Shown here piece by piece: positions 9,052 to 18,272 of a stretch of 64,000 nt of DNA. Under the pieces are notes generated by a model. The model saw nothing but the letters and a program-made list of their open reading frames with translations, ran no database searches and was not told the DNA's origin. This DNA comes from CADDYT01 sp035294125 (lineage in GTDB: Bacteria > Chloroflexota > Ktedonobacteria > Ktedonobacterales > Ktedonobacteraceae), in the NCBI GenBank assembly GCA_035294125.1, contig DATGLM010000069.1, forward strand, positions 1 through 64,000, in the 5' to 3' direction. A program made the translations under genes and the position numbers. Position 1 is the stretch's first letter, and each line of letters begins with the position of its first letter.

Positions 9052-10692
9052 TCATTGCAGTAACCCTGTTTGCGCACAATAATTGTTATCCTGTGCGGTA
9101 AGCTGGTTGATATCAGTTGACTCTACTGGAGCCATCTTGTACTGCGGAATGGAAGAGAAAATGTAGTTGTACAACTGCGTGATGATAGGGCCATTAACCA
9201 GTCCACCTTCACCCGCGTTCTCCTTCATCGAAACGATGGTCAACCTGGGATTGGAGTATGGCGCCTGGGAAATCACCCAGGATTCGGCTCCCAGGTTGCC
9301 ACCCACCTGTCCGGTACCTGTCTTAGCAATGATCTGGTAGGGTGAGGTCCACAGGTCAGGATTGGCAACGGAACCGGGGTCTCCAAAACGCCCGGAACCG
9401 CAGCGTACAACGCCCAGCATCGCCGTTCGCACCTGAGCCGCCGTCTGGCTGCTAATCGGATTACCAAGCACCTGTGGATTGAACGATTGCAACACAGACC
9501 CATTCGGGTCAACAATCTTATAGACAAGTGTTGGCCTCATGAGAGTTCCGTTGTTAGCAACAGTGTTATCGATCAGTGACATCTGCAGTGGGGTCACATC
9601 GTCCACGCCCTGACCGAAGGAGTTTTCTGCCAGCCCATTGAGCTGAAGCGGCTGCCCGTTTTTCGGCGTCACGCTACTGGGAGTTACTGGCAGATCAAAG
9701 GGAATCTGCTGACCAACGTAAAGCTTTTTGTTATAATTGAGCCAGGTATCGATGCCGAGCTTCGCGCCGATTTGAGCAAAGATGATATTATCCGAATGGG
9801 CAAAGCCATATGCCACGTTGACCGGATAATGGGAAGTAAACGTTGAGATGTTATTGCCGGAAGGCCCAAACGTCTCGCCACCAATCACTACCGGGCCAAG
9901 CGCCTGCTTCTCCGAAAACTCGTCGGTCAACTGCGTCGAGCCTGCGTCCAGCGCGGCCATCAACGTCATCGTCTTATAGGTCGAGCCGGGAACGTAGGTG
10001 GCCTGGATGGGGCGTTCGAGCAGTGGTTGTTCTGGATTTTTGACAAGCTGATTGTAGTAATTGAGATCGCCACTGGCAACACGATTGGGGTCGAAACCGG
10101 GCCGGCTCACCATTGCCAGAACCTCGCCCGTGTGTGGGTCCATGATGATGATAGAGCCGCGATCCGAGGGAAAAATGTTGAGATTATCGGCGGCCGCCGC
10201 GTATTTATCGAAGTACTCGTTGGCAGCTCTCTGGATACGATCATCGATGGTCAGGTAAATGTTATCCCCGACGGGCGGCAGGTGCAGGGTCTGATTGACC
10301 AGGTTGCCCAGTTTCGTCACTCCAACACTGCCATCCAGGTACGCCTCGTACTGGTGCTCGATGCCGGTTGAAGAGAAAAGGGGACTGATGTAATAGCCGA
10401 TCACCCCGGCCAGCGAGGGATCGGTATAGTGGCGCACGTAGCCACAACCGTTCGGTGAGGGCGTGGAATAAGCCAGCAGCACGCCGTTGCGGTCAAAGAT
10501 TTTTCCCCGTTCAGGCGCGACATCGCTCAGGCAGTGCCGCCCGTTGTGAATATTGGCAGTCACCTGGTCTGCCACCACGACCTGCCAGTAGACAAGACCA
10601 CCACTGAGCGCGACGAAGAGCGCAACGAACAACAATGTCACCTTACGGATACTGGCGCTAATATTTGCATTTAAATTATTCATCGTGAACAT
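9052..10692 (-). CDS. Class B penicillin-binding protein (transpeptidase)
   Basis: 546 residues. One N-terminal membrane anchor (about 17-38), a short dimerisation region containing ERGKIFDRNG, and a transpeptidase domain with all three active-site motifs: STYK (S237-K240), SDN (300-302) and KTG (457-459). It cross-links peptidoglycan on the outer face of the membrane. Overall it resembles the actinobacterial PbpA/PBP2 type, whose pedestal domain is short. ATG 10683 (residue 4) is an alternative start. No other cell-wall gene is adjacent. Confidence 0.92.
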   Translation of the reverse strand: MFTMNNLNANISASIRKVTLLFVALFVALSGGLVYWQVVVADQVTANIHNGRHCLSDVAPERGKIFDRNGVLLAYSTPSPNGCGYVRHYTDPSLAGVIGYYISPLFSSTGIEHQYEAYLDGSVGVTKLGNLVNQTLHLPPVGDNIYLTIDDRIQRAANEYFDKYAAAADNLNIFPSDRGSIIIMDPHTGEVLAMVSRPGFDPNRVASGDLNYYNQLVKNPEQPLLERPIQATYVPGSTYKTMTLMAALDAGSTQLTDEFSEKQALGPVVIGGETFGPSGNNISTFTSHYPVNVAYGFAHSDNIIFAQIGAKLGIDTWLNYNKKLYVGQQIPFDLPVTPSSVTPKNGQPLQLNGLAENSFGQGVDDVTPLQMSLIDNTVANNGTLMRPTLVYKIVDPNGSVLQSFNPQVLGNPISSQTAAQVRTAMLGVVRCGSGRFGDPGSVANPDLWTSPYQIIAKTGTGQVGGNLGAESWVISQAPYSNPRLTIVSMKENAGEGGLVNGPIITQLYNYIFSSIPQYKMAPVESTDINQLTAQDNNYCAQTGLLQ

Positions 10693-10782
10693 CCTGCTCT
10701 ATAAAGACATGAACCACGATTGTCAGAAAAAGTGTTACCATTTTCTTAGCGACTGGCACGCGCCAAAGGTCACAGGTTGCCA

Positions 10783-11928
10783 TCACTGAAAATGACGCAG
10801 CATTTCTGGCAGACTGTCGCCTCCGTATTTCTCGATAACGGCCTCGGTGAGCACAATCGCCATCATGGCCTCGCCGACGACTCCGGCTGCGGGCACGACA
10901 CAGACATCACTGCGTTCGTAGCGAGTGGCATCAATATTCTCGCCGCTTGCCAGATCAACCGAAGGCAAGGGATGGGCCAGCGTCGGGATGGGCTTGACGC
11001 CGACGCGCACCACCACCGGTTCGCCGTTGGTAATGCCGCCCTCGATTCCCCCGGCATTGTTCGTCAAATGAAACCAGTTGCCCCCCTCATGGCGCAGAAC
11101 ATCGTGGACATACGAACCGGTTGTGCGTGAAGCGGTAAATCCGGCCCCAATCTCCATCGCTTTGGCTGAAGGAATGCTCATCATCGCCATGCCGAGCCGG
11201 GCGCTCAGACGCCGATCCCACTGGCCGTAGCTGCCGAGGCCGATGGGGACGCCCAGCGCCACCACCTCGAAGACACCGCCGCACGTATCACCATGCTGTT
11301 TAGCTTGCAAAATGCGCGCGATCATCTTCTCCGTCAATTCGGCGTCGGCGCAGCGCATAGGCGAGGCTTCGACTGCATCCCACATGGCGGCAGGATAGGC
11401 GTCGCGAGTCAGCGGGCGCGCTGTCTCATAGCCAACCTCGACGATGGAGAGCACGTGACTGTGAATGGATATGGAAAAATGCGCGAGCAACTGGCGGCAG
11501 AGACCACCCACAGCGACACGCGCCGCCGTTTCCCGCGAACTGGACCGTTCGATCACGTTACGAATATCTTGATGACCATATTTCATGGCCCCGGTAAAAT
11601 CGGCATGGCCCGGACGAATGCGCGTCACCGGCTCGATTTCTGCCTCAACGGACTGCGCGTTCATGCGCTCCTCCCAGTTGACCCAGTCGAGATTTTCGAT
11701 CTGCATAGCAATCGGTGAGCCAAGCGTTTTCCCATGCCGCACGCCTGAAAGGAAGCGCACCGCATCCTTTTCGATCTTCATGCGTCCCCCACGCCCATAC
11801 CCTCCCTGGCGGCGGCGCAGGTCCGCGTCGATAACGCTCTTATCCACCGGCATATTCGCAGGCAAACCCTCCACGATGATCGTTAGAGCAGGCCCATGCG
11901 ATTCACCCGCCGTTAAAAAGCGAAACAT
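10783..11928 (-). CDS. aroC: Chorismate synthase
   Basis: It catalyses the last shikimate-pathway step, 5-enolpyruvylshikimate-3-phosphate to chorismate, with reduced FMN. The N-terminus MFRFLTAGESHGPAL is the family signature; RPGHADFTGAMKYGHQDIRN and ASRTTGSYVHD further support it, and the length of 381 residues is typical. Start 11928 is chosen over 11979 because homologues begin at this Met and TGGAGAA precedes it. No other shikimate genes are nearby, so it appears isolated from its pathway. Confidence 0.96.
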   Translation of the reverse strand: MFRFLTAGESHGPALTIIVEGLPANMPVDKSVIDADLRRRQGGYGRGGRMKIEKDAVRFLSGVRHGKTLGSPIAMQIENLDWVNWEERMNAQSVEAEIEPVTRIRPGHADFTGAMKYGHQDIRNVIERSSSRETAARVAVGGLCRQLLAHFSISIHSHVLSIVEVGYETARPLTRDAYPAAMWDAVEASPMRCADAELTEKMIARILQAKQHGDTCGGVFEVVALGVPIGLGSYGQWDRRLSARLGMAMMSIPSAKAMEIGAGFTASRTTGSYVHDVLRHEGGNWFHLTNNAGGIEGGITNGEPVVVRVGVKPIPTLAHPLPSVDLASGENIDATRYERSDVCVVPAAGVVGEAMMAIVLTEAVIEKYGGDSLPEMLRHFQ

Positions 11929-11976
11929 GGCAATTCTCCAGTATGTTCTCTCCACTCTCTCAAAAAAGTCCTCTCG

Positions 11977-12052
11977 CATGTCATTGTGAGCACAGCGAGC
12001 AAGGTCGAGTAGCCGCTCCCCTCAGATTCTTCGCCGCACTTACAATGACATG
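11977..12052. repeat. MITE-like repeat, copy A (diverged)
   Basis: A 76 bp element bounded by CATGTCATTGTGAG and its near-perfect inverse CTTACAATGACATG, with CAGATTCTTCGCCGC inside. The ends and the AGATTCTTCG core match the elements at 24673, 37051 and 48772. It lies between aroC and the PAP2 stop codon, ending 1 bp before that stop. Confidence 0.75.
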
Positions 12053-12053
12053 C

Positions 12054-12929
12054 TCAGGCCGGTCTTTTTTCGATAGAAGACATCGCCTCCTGCATCGGCG
12101 GCGATGATGCGCTTTCAGGCAGCAACCTTTCCTTCCAATTGCGACGTTCATTTCTCCTCAGAAAAGCAATGGCGATACAGGCCAGACCTATACCGAGCAA
12201 ATAGCCGCCGATCAGGTCGGTAACGAGATGGTAGCCGATAAAGAATTCGGCAAAGCCTCCGCCAAAAGCCACAAGCAGCGCTACTATCATACACAGTATA
12301 CGCAAGGCGCGCCACCTTACCTGCCGCCACGCCAGCCAGCAGGCAACAAGGCCGATCAAGCACCAGCGAATAGCGTGTCCGCTGGGGTAGCCATAGACCG
12401 CAATGGCATCGGCGAAAGAAAACGAAGTTGTCGCGCTGTAATACGCATTCAAGGCGTCCTCGTGATAGATAGGTGGCGCTGCCCACCACATGCCAAGATA
12501 GAGCTCAACGCGGGTCGAGTGTGTTGTCTTCCATATCTGCGGACAGGCAAGCGCATTCAAGCCAAGATAGATTTTGCCCGGCACAGGCTGCGCAAAGAAC
12601 TGCTTCCCAAGCCATTCCGCGCCCACTCCAATCAGGAAAAAGAGACAGAGATAGAGCAGGACGCGGGGACGGTAACGCAAGAAGAGGCAGAGGATACTCA
12701 AAGCCAGCACAACCAGCAATGTCGGCAACGGATTGCCGAGATTGCCCCATTCGCGCAGGACGCAATCGGCTCCGATAAGAGGACGCTGTAGGAGCCATTG
12801 CTCCTGGTACATCGTCGAATAAAGCAAAGCACCTGATGCCACCAGCACCGTATAGATAACAAACAGGACAAACGGCAGGAGCGACAACAGGAACCACCTG
12901 TTCGTGAGAAAAAAACTGCGCTTCAACAT
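12054..12929 (-). CDS. PAP2-superfamily phosphatase-like membrane protein
   Basis: 291 residues with about six membrane segments. PSGH at 182-185 (motif 2) and GYHLVTD with H234 and D238 (motif 3) identify the PAP2 lipid phosphatase fold. Two conserved arginines look replaced: motif 1 reads K109-x6-VP instead of K-x6-RP, and motif 3 begins AE instead of SR. It may still use a lipid phosphate, but activity is less certain than for the family at large. AGGAAGAGAAGGGAA precedes the start. It diverges from the XRE-TPR gene across a 371 bp AT-rich gap. Confidence 0.8.
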   Translation of the reverse strand: MLKRSFFLTNRWFLLSLLPFVLFVIYTVLVASGALLYSTMYQEQWLLQRPLIGADCVLREWGNLGNPLPTLLVVLALSILCLFLRYRPRVLLYLCLFFLIGVGAEWLGKQFFAQPVPGKIYLGLNALACPQIWKTTHSTRVELYLGMWWAAPPIYHEDALNAYYSATTSFSFADAIAVYGYPSGHAIRWCLIGLVACWLAWRQVRWRALRILCMIVALLVAFGGGFAEFFIGYHLVTDLIGGYLLGIGLACIAIAFLRRNERRNWKERLLPESASSPPMQEAMSSIEKRPA

Positions 12930-13300
12930 TTCCCTTCTCTTCCTGATTTCTCTTCAGTTTCTCACTGCTACTATACCAGATTCCAAGCAGCAATACAGCA
13001 TACCCTCCTTGCTCATAGGACATCTGTGTATCTCCATGAGGCCAATTACACCTCAGCCATAATATATTTACACTTCCGCTTCTCTCCACCCAAAACTACA
13101 ATATTCTTTTTTTGATTTTTCAAAGGGAAAGATTGCGAAGATATTTCTGGCAGAGAGCAACTGTATAAGTACCTCTTTGATATCTTTTTTACATCAAGCC
13201 ATTGACACAACAGGAAACATATTTTACAATATACCTTAATCATTATTTTTTTATTTATTGACCTACCTGCTACGAATAACAGTTGTACATGGAGGCATTT
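12930..13300. other. Divergent intergenic region, AT-rich
   Basis: 371 bp between the PAP2 gene (-) and the XRE-TPR gene (+). It contains AT-rich stretches around 13060-13260 that would suit divergent promoters. No RNA gene or convincing small protein was seen. Confidence 0.5.
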
Positions 13301-14650
13301 ATGGCACCTGAAGAAACATCACATACACAGATTGGTCAGTCAGTCGGGGCGAAATTACGAGCGGCACGCCAGGCGAAGAAAATGACGCAGAGCCAGCTTG
13401 CCCACCCTGATTTCTCAGTCAGTTATATTTCAGCCATCGAACGCGGACAGATTCACCCCTCGTTGCGAGCACTTGAGATTTTAGCAGTACGGCTTGGCCT
13501 TACTTCGACACAGTTGTTGCCCAGGAGCGGAGAGCAGAACGATGGCAGCGTGGTAAAAAGACCCTCGCCAGAAGAAGAAGTGGAACTGGCGCTGCTGGAG
13601 GCGCAGGTAGCCATCTGGCAGGGAACAAGCGCCGTCGCCGTAGAGCAGCTAGAGAAGCTGGCAAAAAAGCCGATGAACCACAGGCAGCAGCTTCAGAGAG
13701 GCTACCTGCTCGGCACAGCGTACGCAGCGCTCTCACAACTCCAGGAAGCTGAAGCGATCCTCTCGCAGACAATAGGGCAGGCACGGGGGGAGAATGACGA
13801 CTATAGCAAACTGCTCCTGCTCTATCAGCTTGGGAACACATATGCAGTCATGCATAACGACACCCAGGCGATCTCCTCCCACCAATCCTGCCTCAAACTG
13901 ATGGAAGAAGCGGGGATCGAAGACCCCTTCCTGAAAGAGCAGGTCTATTTCCAGCTAGGGCAGCATCACGCGGAACTGAATCATCACGAGCGGGCCGTTG
14001 AGATGTTTGAGTGCGCCATCGCTCTTGCCGATGAACTGACCGCGCCGGAACAACATAAAGCCGCGTACTGGAAACTCAGCCAGCGCTTCATCGACAGCGA
14101 AGATTACACACTCGCCACCATCTATTCGTACAAAAGTCAGTTCCTGACCAATCAGCAGTCAGCGCACCTGCTGGCCGGGGAGATCTACCATTATCTTGGC
14201 CGCGCCTTGCTGCATGGGGATCAGGAAGCTGCTCGTGCGTATCTTATGAACGCGCTGCAAAATGAGCGCGTGCTGCAAGATCAACTGGCTCGCGCCAGCA
14301 TCACCACCTCACTGGCGGAATGGTTTCTCAAGCAGAAGGCGCTGCGCGAGGCAGAAGAACACGCCTTACAAGCCTACGAACTGGCGGTCACTTCAGGAGA
14401 TACCGTTGTCGCTAAAGAGGCCTTGCTGACACTGGGACGTATCGAGTATGCGCTGAACCGTTATGAAGAGGGGGACAGCCACTTTATCGCCGGACTGGAG
14501 ATGCTGGAGCGCCTGGGCCTGCAAGAAGAGCTATCCGACCAGCTTGCCCGCTATGGGCAATTGTTAGAGGAGCGCGGCCTGATGCAAGAAGCGATCAAAT
14601 ACTTCAAACGCGCCTTCGAGGGACAGCAGAGAATCGTAGTGCACGGCTAA
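13301..14650 (+). CDS. XRE-family HTH protein with TPR repeats (paralogue 1)
   Basis: 449 residues. An N-terminal XRE/Cro helix-turn-helix (about 10-70: GAKLRAARQAKKMTQSQLA, then SVSYISAIERGQIHPSLRAL) is followed by about 350 residues of helical TPR-like repeats. Such proteins bind DNA and sense a ligand or partner through the repeats, as in RRNPP-type regulators. Start 13301 is set by GGAGG at 13291-13295 with 5-nt spacing. The protein at 16890-18272 is a paralogue sharing SYISAIERG. A sigma-like gene and a zinc-motif protein lie between the two. Ligand unknown. Confidence 0.88.
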   Translation: MAPEETSHTQIGQSVGAKLRAARQAKKMTQSQLAHPDFSVSYISAIERGQIHPSLRALEILAVRLGLTSTQLLPRSGEQNDGSVVKRPSPEEEVELALLEAQVAIWQGTSAVAVEQLEKLAKKPMNHRQQLQRGYLLGTAYAALSQLQEAEAILSQTIGQARGENDDYSKLLLLYQLGNTYAVMHNDTQAISSHQSCLKLMEEAGIEDPFLKEQVYFQLGQHHAELNHHERAVEMFECAIALADELTAPEQHKAAYWKLSQRFIDSEDYTLATIYSYKSQFLTNQQSAHLLAGEIYHYLGRALLHGDQEAARAYLMNALQNERVLQDQLARASITTSLAEWFLKQKALREAEEHALQAYELAVTSGDTVVAKEALLTLGRIEYALNRYEEGDSHFIAGLEMLERLGLQEELSDQLARYGQLLEERGLMQEAIKYFKRAFEGQQRIVVHG

Positions 14651-14680
14651 TTTCTTTCCTGCCCACAGGCATCGCACAGA

Positions 14681-15718
14681 CTACCGTACCGGGTGTATCT
14701 CTACACGCATGAAAGTCACTTCTAGCAACGGGCGATCTTTCGGGTCATCGAGCCGCAATCCGGTCCTGCCCAGTGGGATCGTCAGCGCTCCTTGCCCATC
14801 GACAGCGACGGTGGAACGAATGGCGCGAGGATTGCCACCAAGCCATTGTATGGGTTCAATCAACGAACCAAGAGGCACAGAGATATTCACCAGTTGACCG
14901 CGCAACGAGCTATCAAGGCCATACAGGTGTAATATCAACGTGTCTTCTTGCTGTGTAATAGTGCCGGTAAAAGAGCGATCCTGCAACTGGATCGCTGGAT
15001 ATTCGTGAGAAGGACCGGCGGGATGGGGAGCAGCAGCCTTGCGCACAGTTTTGCCGTGCCGTGCTCCACCGACCCCGGCGAGCGAGGGAGAATAGGAATA
15101 GAGGGCTGGCGGCTCCTCCTGCGTCCCCTCTTCGGCGCTGGCCGCGACGCGCACCAGGTCCTGTAAAGCCCGACTGCGCATGGAACTCTGGTCGATGCGC
15201 GCGCCACTCTTGATCGCCAGTCGCAATAACGCACGGGCAAGGGCGGCATCATCGCGATGTTCATGACGCGCCTGTTTTAAAACAGCTTCAGCCTGCGTAA
15301 TCAGCAATTGACAGAGCTGCACCAAGTGACGCGCCGCTGGCACATTCACCTGAGCTGGAAGCGAAACATGCGGCTGATCATCATCAACAGAGACGGCTTC
15401 CCGCAAAGCGTCATACAGGTCAAGATAGCCAGCGTGACAGGTAGGGCAGCCAACAAGATGATAGAGCAGTGGAGCATAGCGGCTCACTGCCTGCCAGTCA
15501 TATTTTAATAAGGCCATGATAAAATCTGGAAGCTGTTGATAAAAGTGAGGGTGATATTCGCCTGGCGGAATTGCGAAATGAGGAGCTTCTTCCCCTTGTA
15601 GAGCGCCTGCCTGCGCCTCGCGCTCCTGCGGCGGCGCCATAACATCCTGTAACCATCGGGCCAGTCTCCTGTACTTATCGTCTGTATAGTATGTTCCGGG
15701 TGGTGTATCCTTCTGCAT
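14681..15718 (-). CDS. Zinc-motif protein, possible anti-sigma-like partner
   Basis: 345 residues, no close family recognised. The region LLYHLVGCPTCHAGYLDL contains H87-x3-C91-x2-C94, the pattern of anti-sigma zinc fingers (zf-HC2). The middle is helical. The C-terminal 110 residues are rich in beta strands (GTITQQEDTLILHLYGL, ISVPLGSL, VAVDGQGALTIPL). No membrane segment is evident, unlike many anti-sigma factors. It follows the sigma-like gene on the same strand after about 48 bp, with GGAAGAGAACA before its ATG. The anti-sigma role is inferred from motif plus neighbour. Confidence 0.6.
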   Translation of the reverse strand: MQKDTPPGTYYTDDKYRRLARWLQDVMAPPQEREAQAGALQGEEAPHFAIPPGEYHPHFYQQLPDFIMALLKYDWQAVSRYAPLLYHLVGCPTCHAGYLDLYDALREAVSVDDDQPHVSLPAQVNVPAARHLVQLCQLLITQAEAVLKQARHEHRDDAALARALLRLAIKSGARIDQSSMRSRALQDLVRVAASAEEGTQEEPPALYSYSPSLAGVGGARHGKTVRKAAAPHPAGPSHEYPAIQLQDRSFTGTITQQEDTLILHLYGLDSSLRGQLVNISVPLGSLIEPIQWLGGNPRAIRSTVAVDGQGALTIPLGRTGLRLDDPKDRPLLEVTFMRVEIHPVR

Positions 15719-15766
15719 TGTTCTCTTCCTCTGCTATGACCAGATAGCCAGTAGCCTGTTCAATCC

Positions 15767-16675
15767 TTACTCATCGTCTCTATAATAACGAGATAGACGC
15801 TTTCTCTGGGCCGCACTGAGATGAATCGTATTCTCTCCGTGCCAGACTAAGAAGCCCCCGGCAACTAATCCAGTCAGGCCCTGACGTACATCCTGGTCTG
15901 AGAGATCGTCCTGCGCCAGCGTCTGGATATCCACTGCGAATGCCCCGGCGGCAGCATCCTGGACTCCATATTCAGTCAGACGTAAAGCAACAGTCACGGT
16001 CAAATTACTACTGTGCTGTTGCAGACAGTGCCGCAATTTGCGGTGGGCGTGATCCTTATGCTGACTCTGGTGCTCCAGCGGCTCTTCAAGAGGGGGAAGA
16101 GAGGAATGGAGTTCATCGAGAACGGAACGCATCAGCTCTGTGCAACCAATCTCATCAATCTCCCGCAATACTGCTTGCAACTGGCGGGGAGCCACGCTCA
16201 ACTCCATAATACAATGCTTGAGGAGGTTTCGTAATTCCTGTATGGAAACGCAGGCCAGCGCGGCCTCTTCCGGCGTAGCAAAGGGAGGCGAACCCCAGAC
16301 CGGCTGTACAACTTCGTTAAGAGGGTTATCTTCTCCTTCCGCCCCTTCAGGGCTTTCCAGCTCCGACACAGCGCTGACCGGTACATGCCGCTTGCGCCAC
16401 AGATCGATGAACTTGTTGCGCACCATACGCTGCAAGAACGCCATAAACTGCGCCTCGGAGAGAGCGTCGAGAGCCGTAAGAGGGCTGCGGTCTCCACCGC
16501 CGATCAGACCAAGGCGAACGAGTTGCTCAACAACGTGGCCGACCACAAGATCAAGATCATAGGTATTAGCATTTGATGGGCCAGAGATGCGTTGCGCATA
16601 GCGTTGCAAATACGCATAGAGTTGAGGAAAGCTTTCTTCGGCATGGTAGCGCAGGTTGTGCGCTGTAAAGGACAT
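15767..16675 (-). CDS. Sigma-70 region-2-like protein
   Basis: 302 residues from ATG 16675, preceded by GGAGGG with 9-nt spacing. Residues about 74-100 (FMAFLQRMVRNKFIDLWRKR) look like sigma-70 region 2. The rest is unusual: no clear region 4 is visible, and the C-terminal 60 residues (LAQDDLSDQDVRQGLTGLVAGG, FLVWHGENTIHLS) look like a winged-helix or helical repeat instead. It may be a highly diverged ECF-type sigma factor. It is probably cotranscribed with the zinc-motif gene downstream. A cleaved or longer N-terminus from 16726 is less likely. Confidence 0.6.
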   Translation of the reverse strand: MSFTAHNLRYHAEESFPQLYAYLQRYAQRISGPSNANTYDLDLVVGHVVEQLVRLGLIGGGDRSPLTALDALSEAQFMAFLQRMVRNKFIDLWRKRHVPVSAVSELESPEGAEGEDNPLNEVVQPVWGSPPFATPEEAALACVSIQELRNLLKHCIMELSVAPRQLQAVLREIDEIGCTELMRSVLDELHSSLPPLEEPLEHQSQHKDHAHRKLRHCLQQHSSNLTVTVALRLTEYGVQDAAAGAFAVDIQTLAQDDLSDQDVRQGLTGLVAGGFLVWHGENTIHLSAAQRKRLSRYYRDDE

Positions 16676-16785
16676 CCGGGCAATCCCTCCAGAGCAAGAA
16701 TGGGCAAAGATTTTTTCAGTTTGCATAGCTCTTTTCCGAAAGATACATATCTATATTGTACAGGAAGAAGGTAAAAAAGGTCAAC

Positions 16786-16816
16786 GGAAAAACATGCGCC
16801 ATCTTACAGATGGCGC
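16786..16816 (-). terminator. Intrinsic terminator of the XRE-TPR gene
   Basis: On the - strand GCGCCATCT, a 3-nt loop and AGATGGCGC form a perfect 9-bp stem, followed by ATGTTTTT. It lies downstream of the XRE-TPR gene that stops at 16890 and separates that gene from the sigma-like gene. Confidence 0.85.
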
Positions 16817-16889
16817 GTGGAGAAGTTTTTCGGCGCGCAATTCCGCAAGATGACGCATCCATTCAACTAAAGCGAGGCAGCAAACAGGC

Positions 16890-18272
16890 TTACTCGATAT
16901 CCCCTCGCTTGCCCTGGCGCTGGTGCTCATACGCCCTCTTGATGGCATTGAGGCTGCGCTGGACTTCACCACGGCTCTCCAACTGGTTGGCATAGCGGAA
17001 GTAGGCGCTGGCAGCCAGTTCATGAGCCTGGGAACGATCCAGCAGCTCCAATGCGCGCTCGAAGGCCTGGTCAGCACCGGCGTAGTCACCAGCCTCGTGA
17101 CGAATCTGGGCCAGAGCCATGAGCGCCTGCCCCTCGGTTGTCTCATCATGTGCCTTCTCAGCGTAGCTGAGGGCTTCATTGGCCTGCTTCTCAGCTCCCT
17201 GCACATCACCACGCTTCAGCAGGAGCTCGGCCAGGGAGGTGTAGCACTGCGAGGCGGCGGCTTCGTCATTGAGATCCGTCTCAATGCCAATTGCCTCCTG
17301 ATATTCGCGCTCGGCCTCATCCAGCCGGTTCTGCTTCTCCAGAGTCTTGCCCAGTCGCTGATGTGTTAGACCAACCAGGCGCATCTCATCGCGCATCTCG
17401 TAGACCGACAGGGAACGCATCGCGTAATCACGGGCCATAGCCAGCTTGCCTGCTGTCTTGTAGCGCTGACTGATCTCCATATACTTCTGAGCATAACTCT
17501 TACTGTCTTTATTGAGACCCTCGAACATATCGAGCGCGCGGTGGTAATAAGAGACAGCTTTATCGAGTTCGCCCAGCCGGAAGTAGTCATTGGCGAGATT
17601 GCTGAAGACATCGAGAGCAAACAGCGGATCATTAATCTGTCCGCTTTCGATAGCCGCATTACAACGCAAATGATTTTCGACCGCCAGTGTATAGTTGTAG
17701 AGATAATAATACGCCTTCCCAAGCAAGTTTCTCGCACGTTCAATATACTCGATATCATTGATGCCTTCTGCCTGCGTGACGGCCTGCCGCAAATCTACCA
17801 CGGCTTCCTGATACTGGTTCTCCCCAAGATCAATCTCGCCGCGCAGGCGATAGAGCCGATAGACTTGCTCGGTGGTGATACGCTCAGGCTGCAAGGGTGC
17901 CAGAAGCTGGGAAGCCTGTTCGTACTTACCCTGCTGCACCAGCACCGCCGCTTGCAACAGATCAACATCGACACGCGTATCCGGCTCAGCATCGGCGGGA
18001 GAATAGCCAACGGCACGAGCCTCAGCAGCGCCTGCCGGAGAGCCTTCAAGCAGAAATGTTAGAGGAACATCTAATCGACGAGCGAGTATTGATAAAGCCT
18101 TTAGTGAAGGTCGAATTTTGCCACGCTCGATGGCGGAAATGTAGGAAATTGAGAATTCAGGCGCGGCCAGTTGCGCTTGTGTCATGCCGAGTTTGGTACG
18201 CACTTCCCTGATGTTAGTGCCTACCCTCGCCGCAACTGCCTTGCCCACGTTCGCGGTTTCAAGGGACGGCAT
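16890..18272 (-). CDS. XRE-family HTH protein with TPR repeats (paralogue 2)
   Basis: 460 residues from ATG 18272, which has AAAGGAAAG upstream. The XRE/Cro helix-turn-helix spans about 12-70 (VGTNIREVRTKLGMTQAQLA, SYISAIERGKIRPSLKALS). The remainder is a series of well-formed TPR repeats (for example YYRLGELDKAVSYYHRALDM, AQIRHEAGDYAGADQAFERA). A transcription factor controlled through peptide or protein binding to the TPRs is likely by analogy. It is transcribed toward the sigma-like gene but has its own terminator, and a large AT-rich region lies upstream. Confidence 0.9.
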   Translation of the reverse strand: MPSLETANVGKAVAARVGTNIREVRTKLGMTQAQLAAPEFSISYISAIERGKIRPSLKALSILARRLDVPLTFLLEGSPAGAAEARAVGYSPADAEPDTRVDVDLLQAAVLVQQGKYEQASQLLAPLQPERITTEQVYRLYRLRGEIDLGENQYQEAVVDLRQAVTQAEGINDIEYIERARNLLGKAYYYLYNYTLAVENHLRCNAAIESGQINDPLFALDVFSNLANDYFRLGELDKAVSYYHRALDMFEGLNKDSKSYAQKYMEISQRYKTAGKLAMARDYAMRSLSVYEMRDEMRLVGLTHQRLGKTLEKQNRLDEAEREYQEAIGIETDLNDEAAASQCYTSLAELLLKRGDVQGAEKQANEALSYAEKAHDETTEGQALMALAQIRHEAGDYAGADQAFERALELLDRSQAHELAASAYFRYANQLESRGEVQRSLNAIKRAYEHQRQGKRGDIE

